Assembly (NCBI GenBank): GCA_023429985.1
Contig: JAEZCV010000157.1
Coordinates: forward strand, 1-24,109
Direction: 5' to 3'
Origin: Bacteroidota bacterium
Lineage (GTDB): Bacteria; Bacteroidota; Bacteroidia; Chitinophagales; Chitinophagaceae
DNA: 24,109 nucleotides
Shown: positions 7,001 to 14,616 of the stretch, piece by piece
How positions within the stretch are numbered: position 1 is the first letter of the stretch
Layout of the letters: each line of letters opens with the position of its first letter
Notes under the pieces: generated by a model
Told to the model about the DNA's origin: nothing
Databases searched by the model: none
Seen by the model: the letters and a program-made list of their open reading frames with translations, nothing else
Position numbers and translations under genes: made by a program

Positions 7001-8110
7001 ACTTCTGCAAATCAATTCACGGTAAAACTGGTAACTGTCAGCGACAGCAGTTGTGTGAGTGATACAGCCTTCCAGACAGTGAATATTTACCCAGTACCTG
7101 AGCCTGATTTTACCATGCCTGCCTTTATTTGTATGCCAAATGGGAATGCGGTATTTAACAATACGAGTTCCATCCAGGGTAATGGCAATATGAGTTATGT
7201 CTGGAATTTTGGCGACGGCAGTGCCACATCTACTGCATCGAATCCTTCACATGTATATGCTACTTCAGGACCTTTTAATGTGCAGCTTACTGCTTCCACT
7301 GCAGATGGTTGTGAAGCGGATATTACCAAGGTACTGGATGTATTTTACGATAAACCTATTGCAAACTTCACTGTGAATCCTGATGTACTTTGCCAGGGTA
7401 ACAGCAATTCTTTCACCGACAACAGCACAGCACCAAACAGTGATGTGGCTTCCTGGAGCTGGTCGTTTGGTGATGGCAGTACTTCCACTGAAGCAAATCC
7501 ATCTAAAACCTATAGTGCTGCGGGCGATTACGAAATTTCATTGACCGTTAAAAACACGGTAGGATGTACTTCTGATCCATTTAAAGATTCGGTAAAAGTT
7601 TTTGTTCAGCCGGTAATTGATGCAGGACCTAATTATGTTGTACCGGAAGGAACCATTGTTAAGTTCAATCCAACAGTAAATGATTCTACTTCTGTGAGCT
7701 TCCTGTGGACGCCATCAGGTGATTTCCCTGACCCGACAATTCTACGTCCTACCCTGCTGGTAAACCATAATCAAACCTATACGCTTACAGCTACAGGCGA
7801 TGGAAATTGTACCGCTACAGATACCATGCGTGTGCAGATACTTAAACTGATTGATGTTCCCAATTCATTCTCACCAAATGGAGATGGAATTAATGACCAG
7901 TGGGTGATACCTAATCTTTCGGAATACCCGGGCAACAGGGTTGAAGTATATAACCGCTATGGACAGATCGTATTCCAGTCGAACGGCTATGGCCAGCCAT
8001 GGGATGGTACACGTAATGGCAGTCCTGTTCCTTTCGCAACCTATTACTACATCATTACACTGAACAACGGATTTGCTCCTGTTACAGGATCTGTAACTGT
8101 TGTAAGGTAA
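4007..8110 (+). CDS. Large secreted PKD-repeat adhesin with type B (CHU_C) sorting domain
   Basis: This protein has about 1367 residues. I start at the ATG at 4007 because it begins the signal peptide (MSIRNRITGTVVLSLLCISSLAQ); a GTG at 3983 would add eight unlikely residues. Residues about 25-485 resemble the N-terminal domain of IgGFc-binding-like proteins (GKEFYVGYG, VPANSV, SSNVPIVAYSH). From about 600 to 1280 there are repeated PKD or PKD-like domains, marked by WxFxD/WDFGN/WNFGDG/WSFGDG near residues 632, 717, 805, 976, 1063 and 1150; the repeat period is 87 residues in the last three. The C-terminal 85 residues (IDVPNSFSPNGDGIND, VEVYNRYGQIVF, WDGTRNG) form the gliding motility-associated CHU_C domain, the type B signal of the type IX secretion system. 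It should be exported and displayed on the cell surface, for adhesion or gliding; the ligand is unknown. The porP-like gene follows at once. Confidence 0.93.
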   Translation: MSIRNRITGTVVLSLLCISSLAQDLSNKGKEFYVGYGHHQFFETGANSQGMVLYLSAEQAATVTVSIDGTGYSQVYNVPANSVISTAQIPKSGPQDARLFDPANLSEGIFNKGIRISSNVPIVAYSHIYGSTSSGATMLMPTNTWGYAYQSINSRQRYATNCFSWFYVVAKENNTVIEVTPSVPTRGGKPANVPFTVTLNKGQIYQIMGALTGGSDGHEMTGTKVRSIANSNGDCHPIAAFSGSSRTSNPSPCLTATDVSGGGDNDMQQLFPSQAWGKRYLLAPTSTSSSASSYQINRYKIVVSDPNTVVKRNGFTLPQASLVNNTYYTFESQGGQEITSDKPVMVAQFMNGASACLGGTGNNGDPEMIIISPVEQGIKRIGFYKNYLQAITSVYLTMIIHQNGLNSLTIDGQAYPGGFSHSFDHPVNPNYKVVIKRWTMNSASAGQCIVQSDSAFTAITYGMGSVESYGYNAGTNINNLNVLGSLYNTPDPTQTSHDFTCINTPIEISMGLSYAPTTMTWQLSQVPNLSPNADVTVSNPVPAFTSIQNGITYYHYTLPGTYTFSDTGTYVIPVRNSHPSLDNCNNSEVVSFALQVKEKPKVDFSFMHTGCVRDSVHFTASAQTMNGYDINSWKWSFEDATELTEQNPVKLFTATGPQNVNLEIVTAQGCLGDTTKTLDIEAPPTATVASNTVSFCEGNGATLTGTPAYSGTGTVNYYWWDFGNGSTANPSVNDPQTTTYPSYGSYTVKYVVGVSPTCVSDTAMQVIDVYAKPSPSFEFSEGCLPSDGIVQFTNTSTVPDNQTMTYSWDFGDANATPGNPNTSTDENPTHNFALGTYSIKLTVTTANGCSKDTTITTTFNVSPDVAYTPLTSVCESIQGTVSVASGTVTNGVSGTGIYKGTGVDNQGNFSPSVAGPGIHTIWYVFTSNGGCKDSVSSTIKVHPKPVSNFTVTSVCNGELSTFTDASTISSGNITGWNWNFGDGNSASYNDSDPFTRAYTSANQFTVKLVTVSDSSCVSDTAFQTVNIYPVPEPDFTMPAFICMPNGNAVFNNTSSIQGNGNMSYVWNFGDGSATSTASNPSHVYATSGPFNVQLTASTADGCEADITKVLDVFYDKPIANFTVNPDVLCQGNSNSFTDNSTAPNSDVASWSWSFGDGSTSTEANPSKTYSAAGDYEISLTVKNTVGCTSDPFKDSVKVFVQPVIDAGPNYVVPEGTIVKFNPTVNDSTSVSFLWTPSGDFPDPTILRPTLLVNHNQTYTLTATGDGNCTATDTMRVQILKLIDVPNSFSPNGDGINDQWVIPNLSEYPGNRVEVYNRYGQIVFQSNGYGQPWDGTRNGSPVPFATYYYIITLNNGFAPVTGSVTVVR

Positions 8111-8127
8111 AAATGAGCTTATACAAT

Positions 8128-9153
8128 ATGAAACAGTTTAAAAAAATAACTCCAATAGCAGTAATGGCACTGCTGTTGGTTTTTCAATCCGGCGCCCAGC
8201 AAAAGCCGCATTATACGCAGTATATCTTAAACCAGTATATTTTAAATCCTGCTATCACGGGAATTGAGAACTACACAGATATTAAATTAAGTCACAGGCA
8301 TCAGTGGGTGGGCATTGAAGATGCACCTGTAACCAGTTATTTTACCATTCATACCCCTATTGGTAAAACCAACTATCGCACCACGGCAACTTCTTTTAAT
8401 GTTGAAGGAAACAACCCACGTGGTAACAGCTACTGGGAAAATTATGTTGCAGCAGAACCGCATCATGGAGTGGGTTTGCAAATTGTAAATGACAGAACAG
8501 GACCCATACAAAATTTTTCGGCTTACGTAACCTATGCTTATCATCTTGGAATTTCCGCCCGTACCAGCCTGTCGGCCGGTTTCGGTGCCGGTATTAACCG
8601 TACAAGTTTAGACGGAAGCAAACTAGATATTACCCCTGTTGATCCTGCAGTATTCAATGCAGGAATATTAAACCGAATGAAGCCCGATATCATGGCAGGA
8701 CTGTATTTATATTCTTCGGATTTTTTCCTGGGTGTTTCTGCACAACAGGTGCTTCCTCAAAGACTTGATTTTTCAAATGGTGTTGTTGAAACAGACGACA
8801 GCAAAAGAGTACCACACTTGTTTGCAACAGCAGGTTACCGGTTTCTTGCCAGTGAAGATTTTAACATCACGCCTTCTGTTATGGTAAAATACTTAAGCAA
8901 CATTCCTACACAGTTCGACATAAATACAAAGGTGCAATACCGCGACCTTCTGTGGGTGGGAGCAGGTTACCGCTACAAAGACGGTTTTAATGGTATGGTA
9001 GGTGTAAATGTATCTAATAAGGTAAATTTTGGATACAGCTACGATTATACCACTTCAAGACTGAATAATTACAGCAGAGGCACACATGAATTTGTGCTTG
9101 GTTTTATTTTGGGTAATAGTTATGGCGACAGCTGCCCTCGTAATGTTTGGTAA
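8128..9153 (+). CDS. PorP/SprF family type IX secretion outer-membrane protein
   Basis: The protein has 341 residues from the ATG at 8128, which begins a clean signal peptide (MKQFKKITPIAVMALLLVFQSGAQ). An ATG at 8113, two bases after the adhesin stop, adds five residues and may be used instead. The mature start has the family hallmark HYTQYILNQYILNPAITG, followed by HRHQWVGIEDAP. The remainder shows alternating beta-strands, TSLSAGFGAG-type strands and a C-terminal FVLGFILG strand, as expected for an outer-membrane beta-barrel. PorP/SprF proteins assist export or surface anchoring of type B substrates such as SprB in Flavobacterium. The tight coupling to the CHU_C adhesin suggests this is its dedicated partner. 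Its stop codon directly abuts the stop of the convergent cheB gene. Confidence 0.93.
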   Translation: MKQFKKITPIAVMALLLVFQSGAQQKPHYTQYILNQYILNPAITGIENYTDIKLSHRHQWVGIEDAPVTSYFTIHTPIGKTNYRTTATSFNVEGNNPRGNSYWENYVAAEPHHGVGLQIVNDRTGPIQNFSAYVTYAYHLGISARTSLSAGFGAGINRTSLDGSKLDITPVDPAVFNAGILNRMKPDIMAGLYLYSSDFFLGVSAQQVLPQRLDFSNGVVETDDSKRVPHLFATAGYRFLASEDFNITPSVMVKYLSNIPTQFDINTKVQYRDLLWVGAGYRYKDGFNGMVGVNVSNKVNFGYSYDYTTSRLNNYSRGTHEFVLGFILGNSYGDSCPRNVW

Positions 9154-9729
9154 TTATAAACCGGCAAACCATTTTTTCATCTGCTCCAGGTTCAATACAA
9201 ATTCCGCTGCATTGTTATTAATGGCGTGAAGAGGCATATATTCAACTGAAGCTTCTTTTGGATCCTGGGCAATGGAAACACCACCGGCCTTCCTGATAGC
9301 TGCCAGTCCTTCTTTACCATCTGCATTGGCCCCGGAAAGTAAAACGCCTGCCAGTTTATTGCCGAATACATCTGCTGCCGACTCAAAACTTACATCTATA
9401 CTTGGCCTGCTGAAATTAACTTTCTCCGAAAAATCAAGAGAAAATTGCTGGGTTTTTTCTATCAGTAAATGATAATCGGGAGGAGCTATATAAATTGTGG
9501 CGGGCCGGATTTGAATTTTTTCTTCCACTTCAACAACTTCCAAAGCTGTTTTTGAAGCCAGGAGGTCGGGAAGAATAGATTCCGATGGCTTCCTGTGTAA
9601 AACAATAACAAGTGCCGCACTCATTTCCCTGTGAAGTACGGGCATGATATCTATGATCACTTCAAGACTTCCGGCAGAACCTCCAATCATTACAAGGTTC
9701 ACATCATTTCTGATTATTGCTTTCTCCAT
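9154..9729 (-). CDS. cheB: Stand-alone CheB methylesterase
   Basis: This 191-residue protein is a CheB catalytic domain alone. The triad is visible: S18 in IGGSAGS, H45 in VIVLHRKP and D137 in SGANADG. The loop PPDYHLLI matches the family's PGDxHL. The N-terminal receiver domain of chemotaxis CheB is absent, so activity cannot be switched by its own phosphorylation. It removes glutamyl methyl esters (or deamidates glutamine) on a target protein. The start overlaps the end of cheR by 16 bp, implying translational coupling and paired action. With no chemoreceptor or CheA in the window, the partner is more likely the hybrid kinase two genes upstream; this is inference. It converges with porP with zero spacing and no terminator between. 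Confidence 0.92.
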   Translation of the reverse strand: MEKAIIRNDVNLVMIGGSAGSLEVIIDIMPVLHREMSAALVIVLHRKPSESILPDLLASKTALEVVEVEEKIQIRPATIYIAPPDYHLLIEKTQQFSLDFSEKVNFSRPSIDVSFESAADVFGNKLAGVLLSGANADGKEGLAAIRKAGGVSIAQDPKEASVEYMPLHAINNNAAEFVLNLEQMKKWFAGL

Positions 9730-10520
9730 ATTTTTTCCCTGCCCAGTTGTTTGTATTTTTTTGCGATGGGTGTAAACCTCAGTGTTTCTTTAGCGCCCAA
9801 TGCCAGGAAACCAAGATTTTCCAGGCTGTTATCAAAAAGGTCGAATACCTTGTCCTGCAGGTTCTTTTCAAAATAGATCAATACATTCCTGCAAAATATC
9901 AGCTGAAATTCATTGAACGAACGGTCGGAAACCAGGTTATGCGTGGCAAAAACCATTTTCGACGAAAGCTTTTTATCGAATATTGCCTTATCGTATTTGG
10001 CTGTATAATATTCCGAAAAATCATGAAGTCCGCCCGAAGCAATATAGTTCTCGGAATACTGTTTCATTTTCACAAGAGAAAATATTCCTGAAGCAGCCTT
10101 ATTCAATACATCGGGATTAAGATCGGTTGCATACATTAATGATTTATGTAAAAGTCCGGCTTCGTGCAATACAATTGCAAGTGAGAAAACTTCTTCACCA
10201 GTTGAACATCCTGCATGCCAGATCCTGATCAAAGGATAGGTAGCAAGAACCGGAAGAACTTCGGACCTGATGACCTTATAAAACTCAGGATCACGGAACA
10301 TTTCTGTTACGTTTACCGTAATTTCCTCAACAAACCTTTTCAGGTATTGTTCATCGGTTTTAACCCTGAACCTGAATTCAGCAAAACTTGGAAACCGGTC
10401 CATCATCATCAGCCTGTGTATCCTTCTTTTTATGGAAGCCTTTGAGTATTCGGTAAAATCATACCCATAGAACTTCAACATATCATCAAGAATTATCTCC
10501 AGTTCTTCATCAGTTATCAT
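9714..10520 (-). CDS. cheR: CheR-type protein-glutamate methyltransferase
   Basis: This is 268 residues with the usual CheR layout. The helical N-terminal domain spans about residues 1-70 (KASIKRRIHRLMM), followed by NVTEMFRDPEF (70-80). The S-adenosylmethionine site WHAGCSTGEE lies at 101-110, then ATDLNP (131-136) and IFCRNVLIYF (208-217). It methylates glutamates, classically in the coiled-coil region of chemoreceptors. The length is normal for the family, and all core motifs are intact. It follows the hybrid kinase by 81 bp and overlaps cheB, so the three are probably one transcript. The ATG at 10520 gives MITDEELEII, a standard start for this family. Confidence 0.93.
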   Translation of the reverse strand: MITDEELEIILDDMLKFYGYDFTEYSKASIKRRIHRLMMMDRFPSFAEFRFRVKTDEQYLKRFVEEITVNVTEMFRDPEFYKVIRSEVLPVLATYPLIRIWHAGCSTGEEVFSLAIVLHEAGLLHKSLMYATDLNPDVLNKAASGIFSLVKMKQYSENYIASGGLHDFSEYYTAKYDKAIFDKKLSSKMVFATHNLVSDRSFNEFQLIFCRNVLIYFEKNLQDKVFDLFDNSLENLGFLALGAKETLRFTPIAKKYKQLGREKIWRKQ

Positions 10521-10601
10521 TTTTTATTCTTTGAACCTTTTTTGCCTATACTATATATCATCAACGATTATGCCCCGATTAAAAACACAAGCTTTTGAAA
10601 T

Positions 10602-13600
10602 TTAAACCATCCTGTCGTAAAGCCATACTCTTAAAAGCGAAAGCAACTGGTCGATATCAACAGGTTTGGAAATATAATCGGATGCACCTGCCTTAATGCA
10701 CTTTTCCCTGTCGCCCGACATAGCCTTAGCCGTAATGGCAATAACGGGCAGGTTACGGAAGGCAGGCATCTTCCTTATCTTTTCCATGGCTTCGTATCCA
10801 TCCATTTCCGGCATCATTATATCCATAAGAACCAGGTCAATATCAGGATGCTTTTCGAGCATTTTCAAAGCCTCTTTTCCATCAATTGCCGAAACCACTT
10901 CAATATTATGTGCTTCCAGTGCACGCGATAATGAAAATATATTTCTTACATCATCATCGGTTACCAGTATCTTTTTTCCGGAAAGCACTTCGCTCATGGC
11001 ACCCAGTCCTTCTTTTTTCTTTTCAACGGTCTTTTTATTTTCCTCAACAAGATGAAGGAACAGAGAAACTTCATCCAGGATGCGCTGGTAAGAATTGGCT
11101 GTTTTAATTACAATAGTATCGGCATATTTACGAATGCGCGACTCTTCACTTTTAGAAAAACTTTTGCCGGTAAAAACTATTACAGGAATATTTTCAAGTT
11201 CCTGGTTCTGCTTCATTTGTTCCAGCAACTGGTAGGCATGTTCATCGGGAATACCCATGTCGAGGATAACGCAGTCAACATCTTTTTCTTTCAGGCTTTC
11301 CATGCCTTTTTGAATGGAGCCCGAAATTTCGGCTTTTACTGTATACGATTCAAGAAAGAATGCCAGTGCTTTTGCATGCTTAGGATTCTCTTCAATGATC
11401 AATACTTTGCTTTTCTCTTTCACAATAGCCTGTTCTATTTTGCGGAAAACTTCCTGCATCTGCTCAAATGCAACAGGCTTGCTTATAAAATCAATGGCAC
11501 CTTTCACCAGGCTTTCTTTTTTAACCTGGTGGCTCGACATCATATGAACCGGAATGGAACGTGTTTCAGGGTCCTGTTTTAATTCCTGCATTACCTCCCA
11601 CCCATCTTTTACCGGTAATTGAAGATCGAGCAGTATGCCCACCGGCTTAAACTTCCTGGCCAGTTCTATTCCTTCGTCACCTCTTACGGCAACCAGTGCC
11701 TTATACCCTCTCCCATGTGTATATTCCACTAAAGCTTTGGCAAAAGCTACATCATCTTCAATAATCAGTATTGTTTTTGAAGATGGTTCAATATGCTCAC
11801 GGTCGTCGGGCAGGCTTTGCGGAATGACAGTGGTACGGAAGGTGGAAGGCTGTTGATTTGACGGAACAATTTCATTTTGCGTTTGCACATTCTTTTGAGA
11901 AAACGTAGTCGGTTTTTCAGATGCTTTTCTAACCGGGATGAAAATAGTAAACGCACTTCCCCTGCCCGGCTCACTTTCAATTTTAATTTCACCGCCCAGC
12001 AGTTCAACCAGGTTTTTGCTGATGGAAAGCCCGAGCCCTGTTCCTCCAAATTTCCTTCGTGTTGAGCCATCGGCCTGTTGAAATGCCTCAAACACCAGGT
12101 GTTGCTTGTCTTTTGGAATACCTATGCCTGTATCCTTAACCGACAAACTGATAAATTCATTGTTGCCTGGTTTATTAGTTACTTCCAGTGTAACAGAACC
12201 CTCGCCGGTAAATTTAACGGCGTTAGATAAAAGATTCTTCAATACCTGTTCCAGACGCAACTTATCCGTTTCAATCGTAGATGGCACTTCCTTACTTATG
12301 CGGGTAACAAATTCAATATGCTTTTCTTTTGCCAATGGAGCGAATAATGCTTCCAGGTCGTTTATCATTGCCTGTACAGGAACCTGCTGGTATTCCACTT
12401 CCATTTTACCGGCTTCGATCTTTGAAAGATCAAGAATGTCATCTATAAGATGCAGTAACCCTGATCCCGAACTTTGAATGACCTGTGCATACTGCACCTG
12501 GTCGTTGTTTAAATTTTCAGGTTTGTTTTCTGCCAGTAATCTTGAAAGTAAAAGGATAGAATTAAGCGGTGTTCGCAGTTCGTGCGACATATTAGCGAGG
12601 AACTCCGACTTATACTTTGAACTTATTTCCAGTTCTTCGGCCTTTTTTTGTATCTCCAGATTTCTCTCACTGATCAACTGGTTTTTTTCTTCCAGCAATC
12701 TTGACCTTTCTTCCAGTTCCTGGTTGGCCTGCATGAGTTCTTCCTGCTGCACTTTTAATTCTTCTTCGGATGCCTGTAATTTTTGCGCCTGGGCTTCCAA
12801 TTCAGCATTGATGTTTTCCAGTTCCGATTGTTGAGACTGAAGTTCTTCTGCCTGGGCCTGCGTTTCTTCCAGCAGTTCCTGCATACGCGAACGATTTTTT
12901 GCAATGTGAACAGCCACTGCCACCGGATGGCTTAACTGGTTAAGAAAAGAATGGGAATAGGAATGAAAAGGCCTGGCCGAAGCCAATTCAATAATTGCCT
13001 CAACTCTTTTGTTTTGCACAAAAGGCAGAATAATAATATGCTTTGGAGGCATGGAACCGGTGGCCGTGCCAATTTTTAAATAATCTTCGGGAACATCATC
13101 CATGGCTATGAGTTCCTGTTTTTCTGCAGCCAAACCTAATATTGACTGACCAACCTGTATCTTTTGAGGAACAGCGTCATCATTCATAATGGCAAAGCCG
13201 GATGTAAACTCCAGGCTTCCATTATTTTTAGTGTATGCGATACCGGTAGATGCGTCGATATATTCAGCAATGGCATGCAAAGTATCATGAAGAAGATCTT
13301 TAACCGATTTTTCCCCTGTTATAGCTTCATTTATTTTTGCAAGGCCTTCGTGAATCCAGATCTTCTCTTCATTTTCCTCATGAAATAATTGTAGTTCCGA
13401 TTTCATTTTCACTACAGCATTTCCGAGAATATCCTTTTCACTGCGTGGCGAAACTTCAATTTCAAAATTTCCTTTCCCAATTTCCTCGGCGGCTATGGCA
13501 AGCTTCCTGTTATTCCTGTCAATTTCCAGGAATGATTCCGCAAGGCTACCAATAACATCATCTGTTTCGGATTTGATAAGCAGACCTGATTCGCCTGCAG

Positions 13601-14612
13601 AGATCTTTCCGGCAGCCCGGTTCAAAGCATTTAATGAAGAAGATATTGCCATGATAGTAAACACCACAAGGAAGATGACAACTACAATGGTTATAAGTAA
13701 AAAAATCAGGGTGCGGTTCCTGAGTTTTTTTTCTTCATCATAAATCTGGTGCAATTGTTTTTGCACTACATCCATTTGCTGGCGCTGCAACTTCATTAAT
13801 TCGTCCACACCAGAGGCCGAGGTATTCCACCAGTCTTCTGCATCCATATCTCTTAATGCCTCATTGGCAAGAAAATCATCTATATACTTTAAGGTTGCAT
13901 GCAAAGCGCCTTCGTTAACCTGATTTTTATACGCAAGCCGGGCGGAATCTGAACCCTTCACATTAAATTCCGCTTCGTAGGATCTGAAGATCTGCATCGT
14001 CTCCCTTATATCCTCGAAAAGCTGCTGATTCAGTGTTTTTGTATAAAGAATGAAATAAATATTGGCTCTTACCATTCCAAGGTAAGTAACCATTTCTGCC
14101 AGTAATTTTTGTCCTGAAATTTCACCCTGCACTTCGCTCAGAAATTTGTTACTGCCTGTTGAAATGGCATTTAAGGTATTCAGCCTCGAGATGGTTGAAT
14201 TATAATAGTCCATTATATCCTGCGCCGCTATTAGGTCCTGGTCTAATTTGGCCCTTGTATAATCAAGGCTGTCGAGAAAGGTATATTGAAGAATTCTGTC
14301 GCCGGTTAGTGAGTTAGCTTTTAAATTTTCAACTGCTTCATCTGTTTTTGGTCGTTGAATATTTATTTCGGTTTGCCAGTCATTGTTAACCGCTTGTCCA
14401 AAACTGTACCTCCTTTCTGTTTGCAAGGCCTCTACAACTTTCGAAATGCTTGCAGACTGCTCTGCTCGTTCAAGGTAACCTTCAACAAAATTTATTTTTT
14501 CATTTTTATCATTAAAAATTTCGAGTGCAAAATAAATAAGCAATGCCAGCGGAACTACAGCAATCAACATAAGCTTTGCAGGCAAGGGAAGTCGGTTGAA
14601 TAATCTTTTCAT
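10602..14612 (-). CDS. Membrane hybrid histidine kinase: NIT-HAMP-GAF-coiled coil-HisKA-HATPase-3x receiver
   Basis: This is 1336 residues. The first transmembrane helix is at about 12-30, and the second at 301-324. The sensor loop between them looks like a NIT (nitrate/nitrite-sensing) domain, with VVEALQTERRYS and QRPKTDEAVENL. HAMP-like linkers follow (about 325-410), then a GAF domain (about 425-570). A long coiled coil rich in Glu/Gln spans 575-665. The HisKA helix carries H677 in SHELRTP, and the ATPase has DTGIGIP and GGTGLGLS near 827-863. Three receivers follow: D996/K1045, D1118/K1170 and D1264/K1316. The second is divergent (LIIEEN, DMGIPD) but keeps acceptor residues. The kinase should autophosphorylate and pass phosphate internally. 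No HPt protein or DNA-binding output is in the window. Only four bases separate it from the upstream kinase gene. The natural ligand is unknown; NIT homology alone does not prove nitrate sensing. Confidence 0.93.
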   Translation of the reverse strand: MKRLFNRLPLPAKLMLIAVVPLALLIYFALEIFNDKNEKINFVEGYLERAEQSASISKVVEALQTERRYSFGQAVNNDWQTEINIQRPKTDEAVENLKANSLTGDRILQYTFLDSLDYTRAKLDQDLIAAQDIMDYYNSTISRLNTLNAISTGSNKFLSEVQGEISGQKLLAEMVTYLGMVRANIYFILYTKTLNQQLFEDIRETMQIFRSYEAEFNVKGSDSARLAYKNQVNEGALHATLKYIDDFLANEALRDMDAEDWWNTSASGVDELMKLQRQQMDVVQKQLHQIYDEEKKLRNRTLIFLLITIVVVIFLVVFTIMAISSSLNALNRAAGKISAGESGLLIKSETDDVIGSLAESFLEIDRNNRKLAIAAEEIGKGNFEIEVSPRSEKDILGNAVVKMKSELQLFHEENEEKIWIHEGLAKINEAITGEKSVKDLLHDTLHAIAEYIDASTGIAYTKNNGSLEFTSGFAIMNDDAVPQKIQVGQSILGLAAEKQELIAMDDVPEDYLKIGTATGSMPPKHIIILPFVQNKRVEAIIELASARPFHSYSHSFLNQLSHPVAVAVHIAKNRSRMQELLEETQAQAEELQSQQSELENINAELEAQAQKLQASEEELKVQQEELMQANQELEERSRLLEEKNQLISERNLEIQKKAEELEISSKYKSEFLANMSHELRTPLNSILLLSRLLAENKPENLNNDQVQYAQVIQSSGSGLLHLIDDILDLSKIEAGKMEVEYQQVPVQAMINDLEALFAPLAKEKHIEFVTRISKEVPSTIETDKLRLEQVLKNLLSNAVKFTGEGSVTLEVTNKPGNNEFISLSVKDTGIGIPKDKQHLVFEAFQQADGSTRRKFGGTGLGLSISKNLVELLGGEIKIESEPGRGSAFTIFIPVRKASEKPTTFSQKNVQTQNEIVPSNQQPSTFRTTVIPQSLPDDREHIEPSSKTILIIEDDVAFAKALVEYTHGRGYKALVAVRGDEGIELARKFKPVGILLDLQLPVKDGWEVMQELKQDPETRSIPVHMMSSHQVKKESLVKGAIDFISKPVAFEQMQEVFRKIEQAIVKEKSKVLIIEENPKHAKALAFFLESYTVKAEISGSIQKGMESLKEKDVDCVILDMGIPDEHAYQLLEQMKQNQELENIPVIVFTGKSFSKSEESRIRKYADTIVIKTANSYQRILDEVSLFLHLVEENKKTVEKKKEGLGAMSEVLSGKKILVTDDDVRNIFSLSRALEAHNIEVVSAIDGKEALKMLEKHPDIDLVLMDIMMPEMDGYEAMEKIRKMPAFRNLPVIAITAKAMSGDREKCIKAGASDYISKPVDIDQLLSLLRVWLYDRMV

Positions 14613-14616
14613 GTAT

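Noticed and set aside
11052..11582. 176-residue antisense frame in the hybrid kinase gene
   Set aside because: It is a Phe/Leu-rich reverse-strand shadow of a clearly real receiver region; long antisense frames are common opposite such codon usage.
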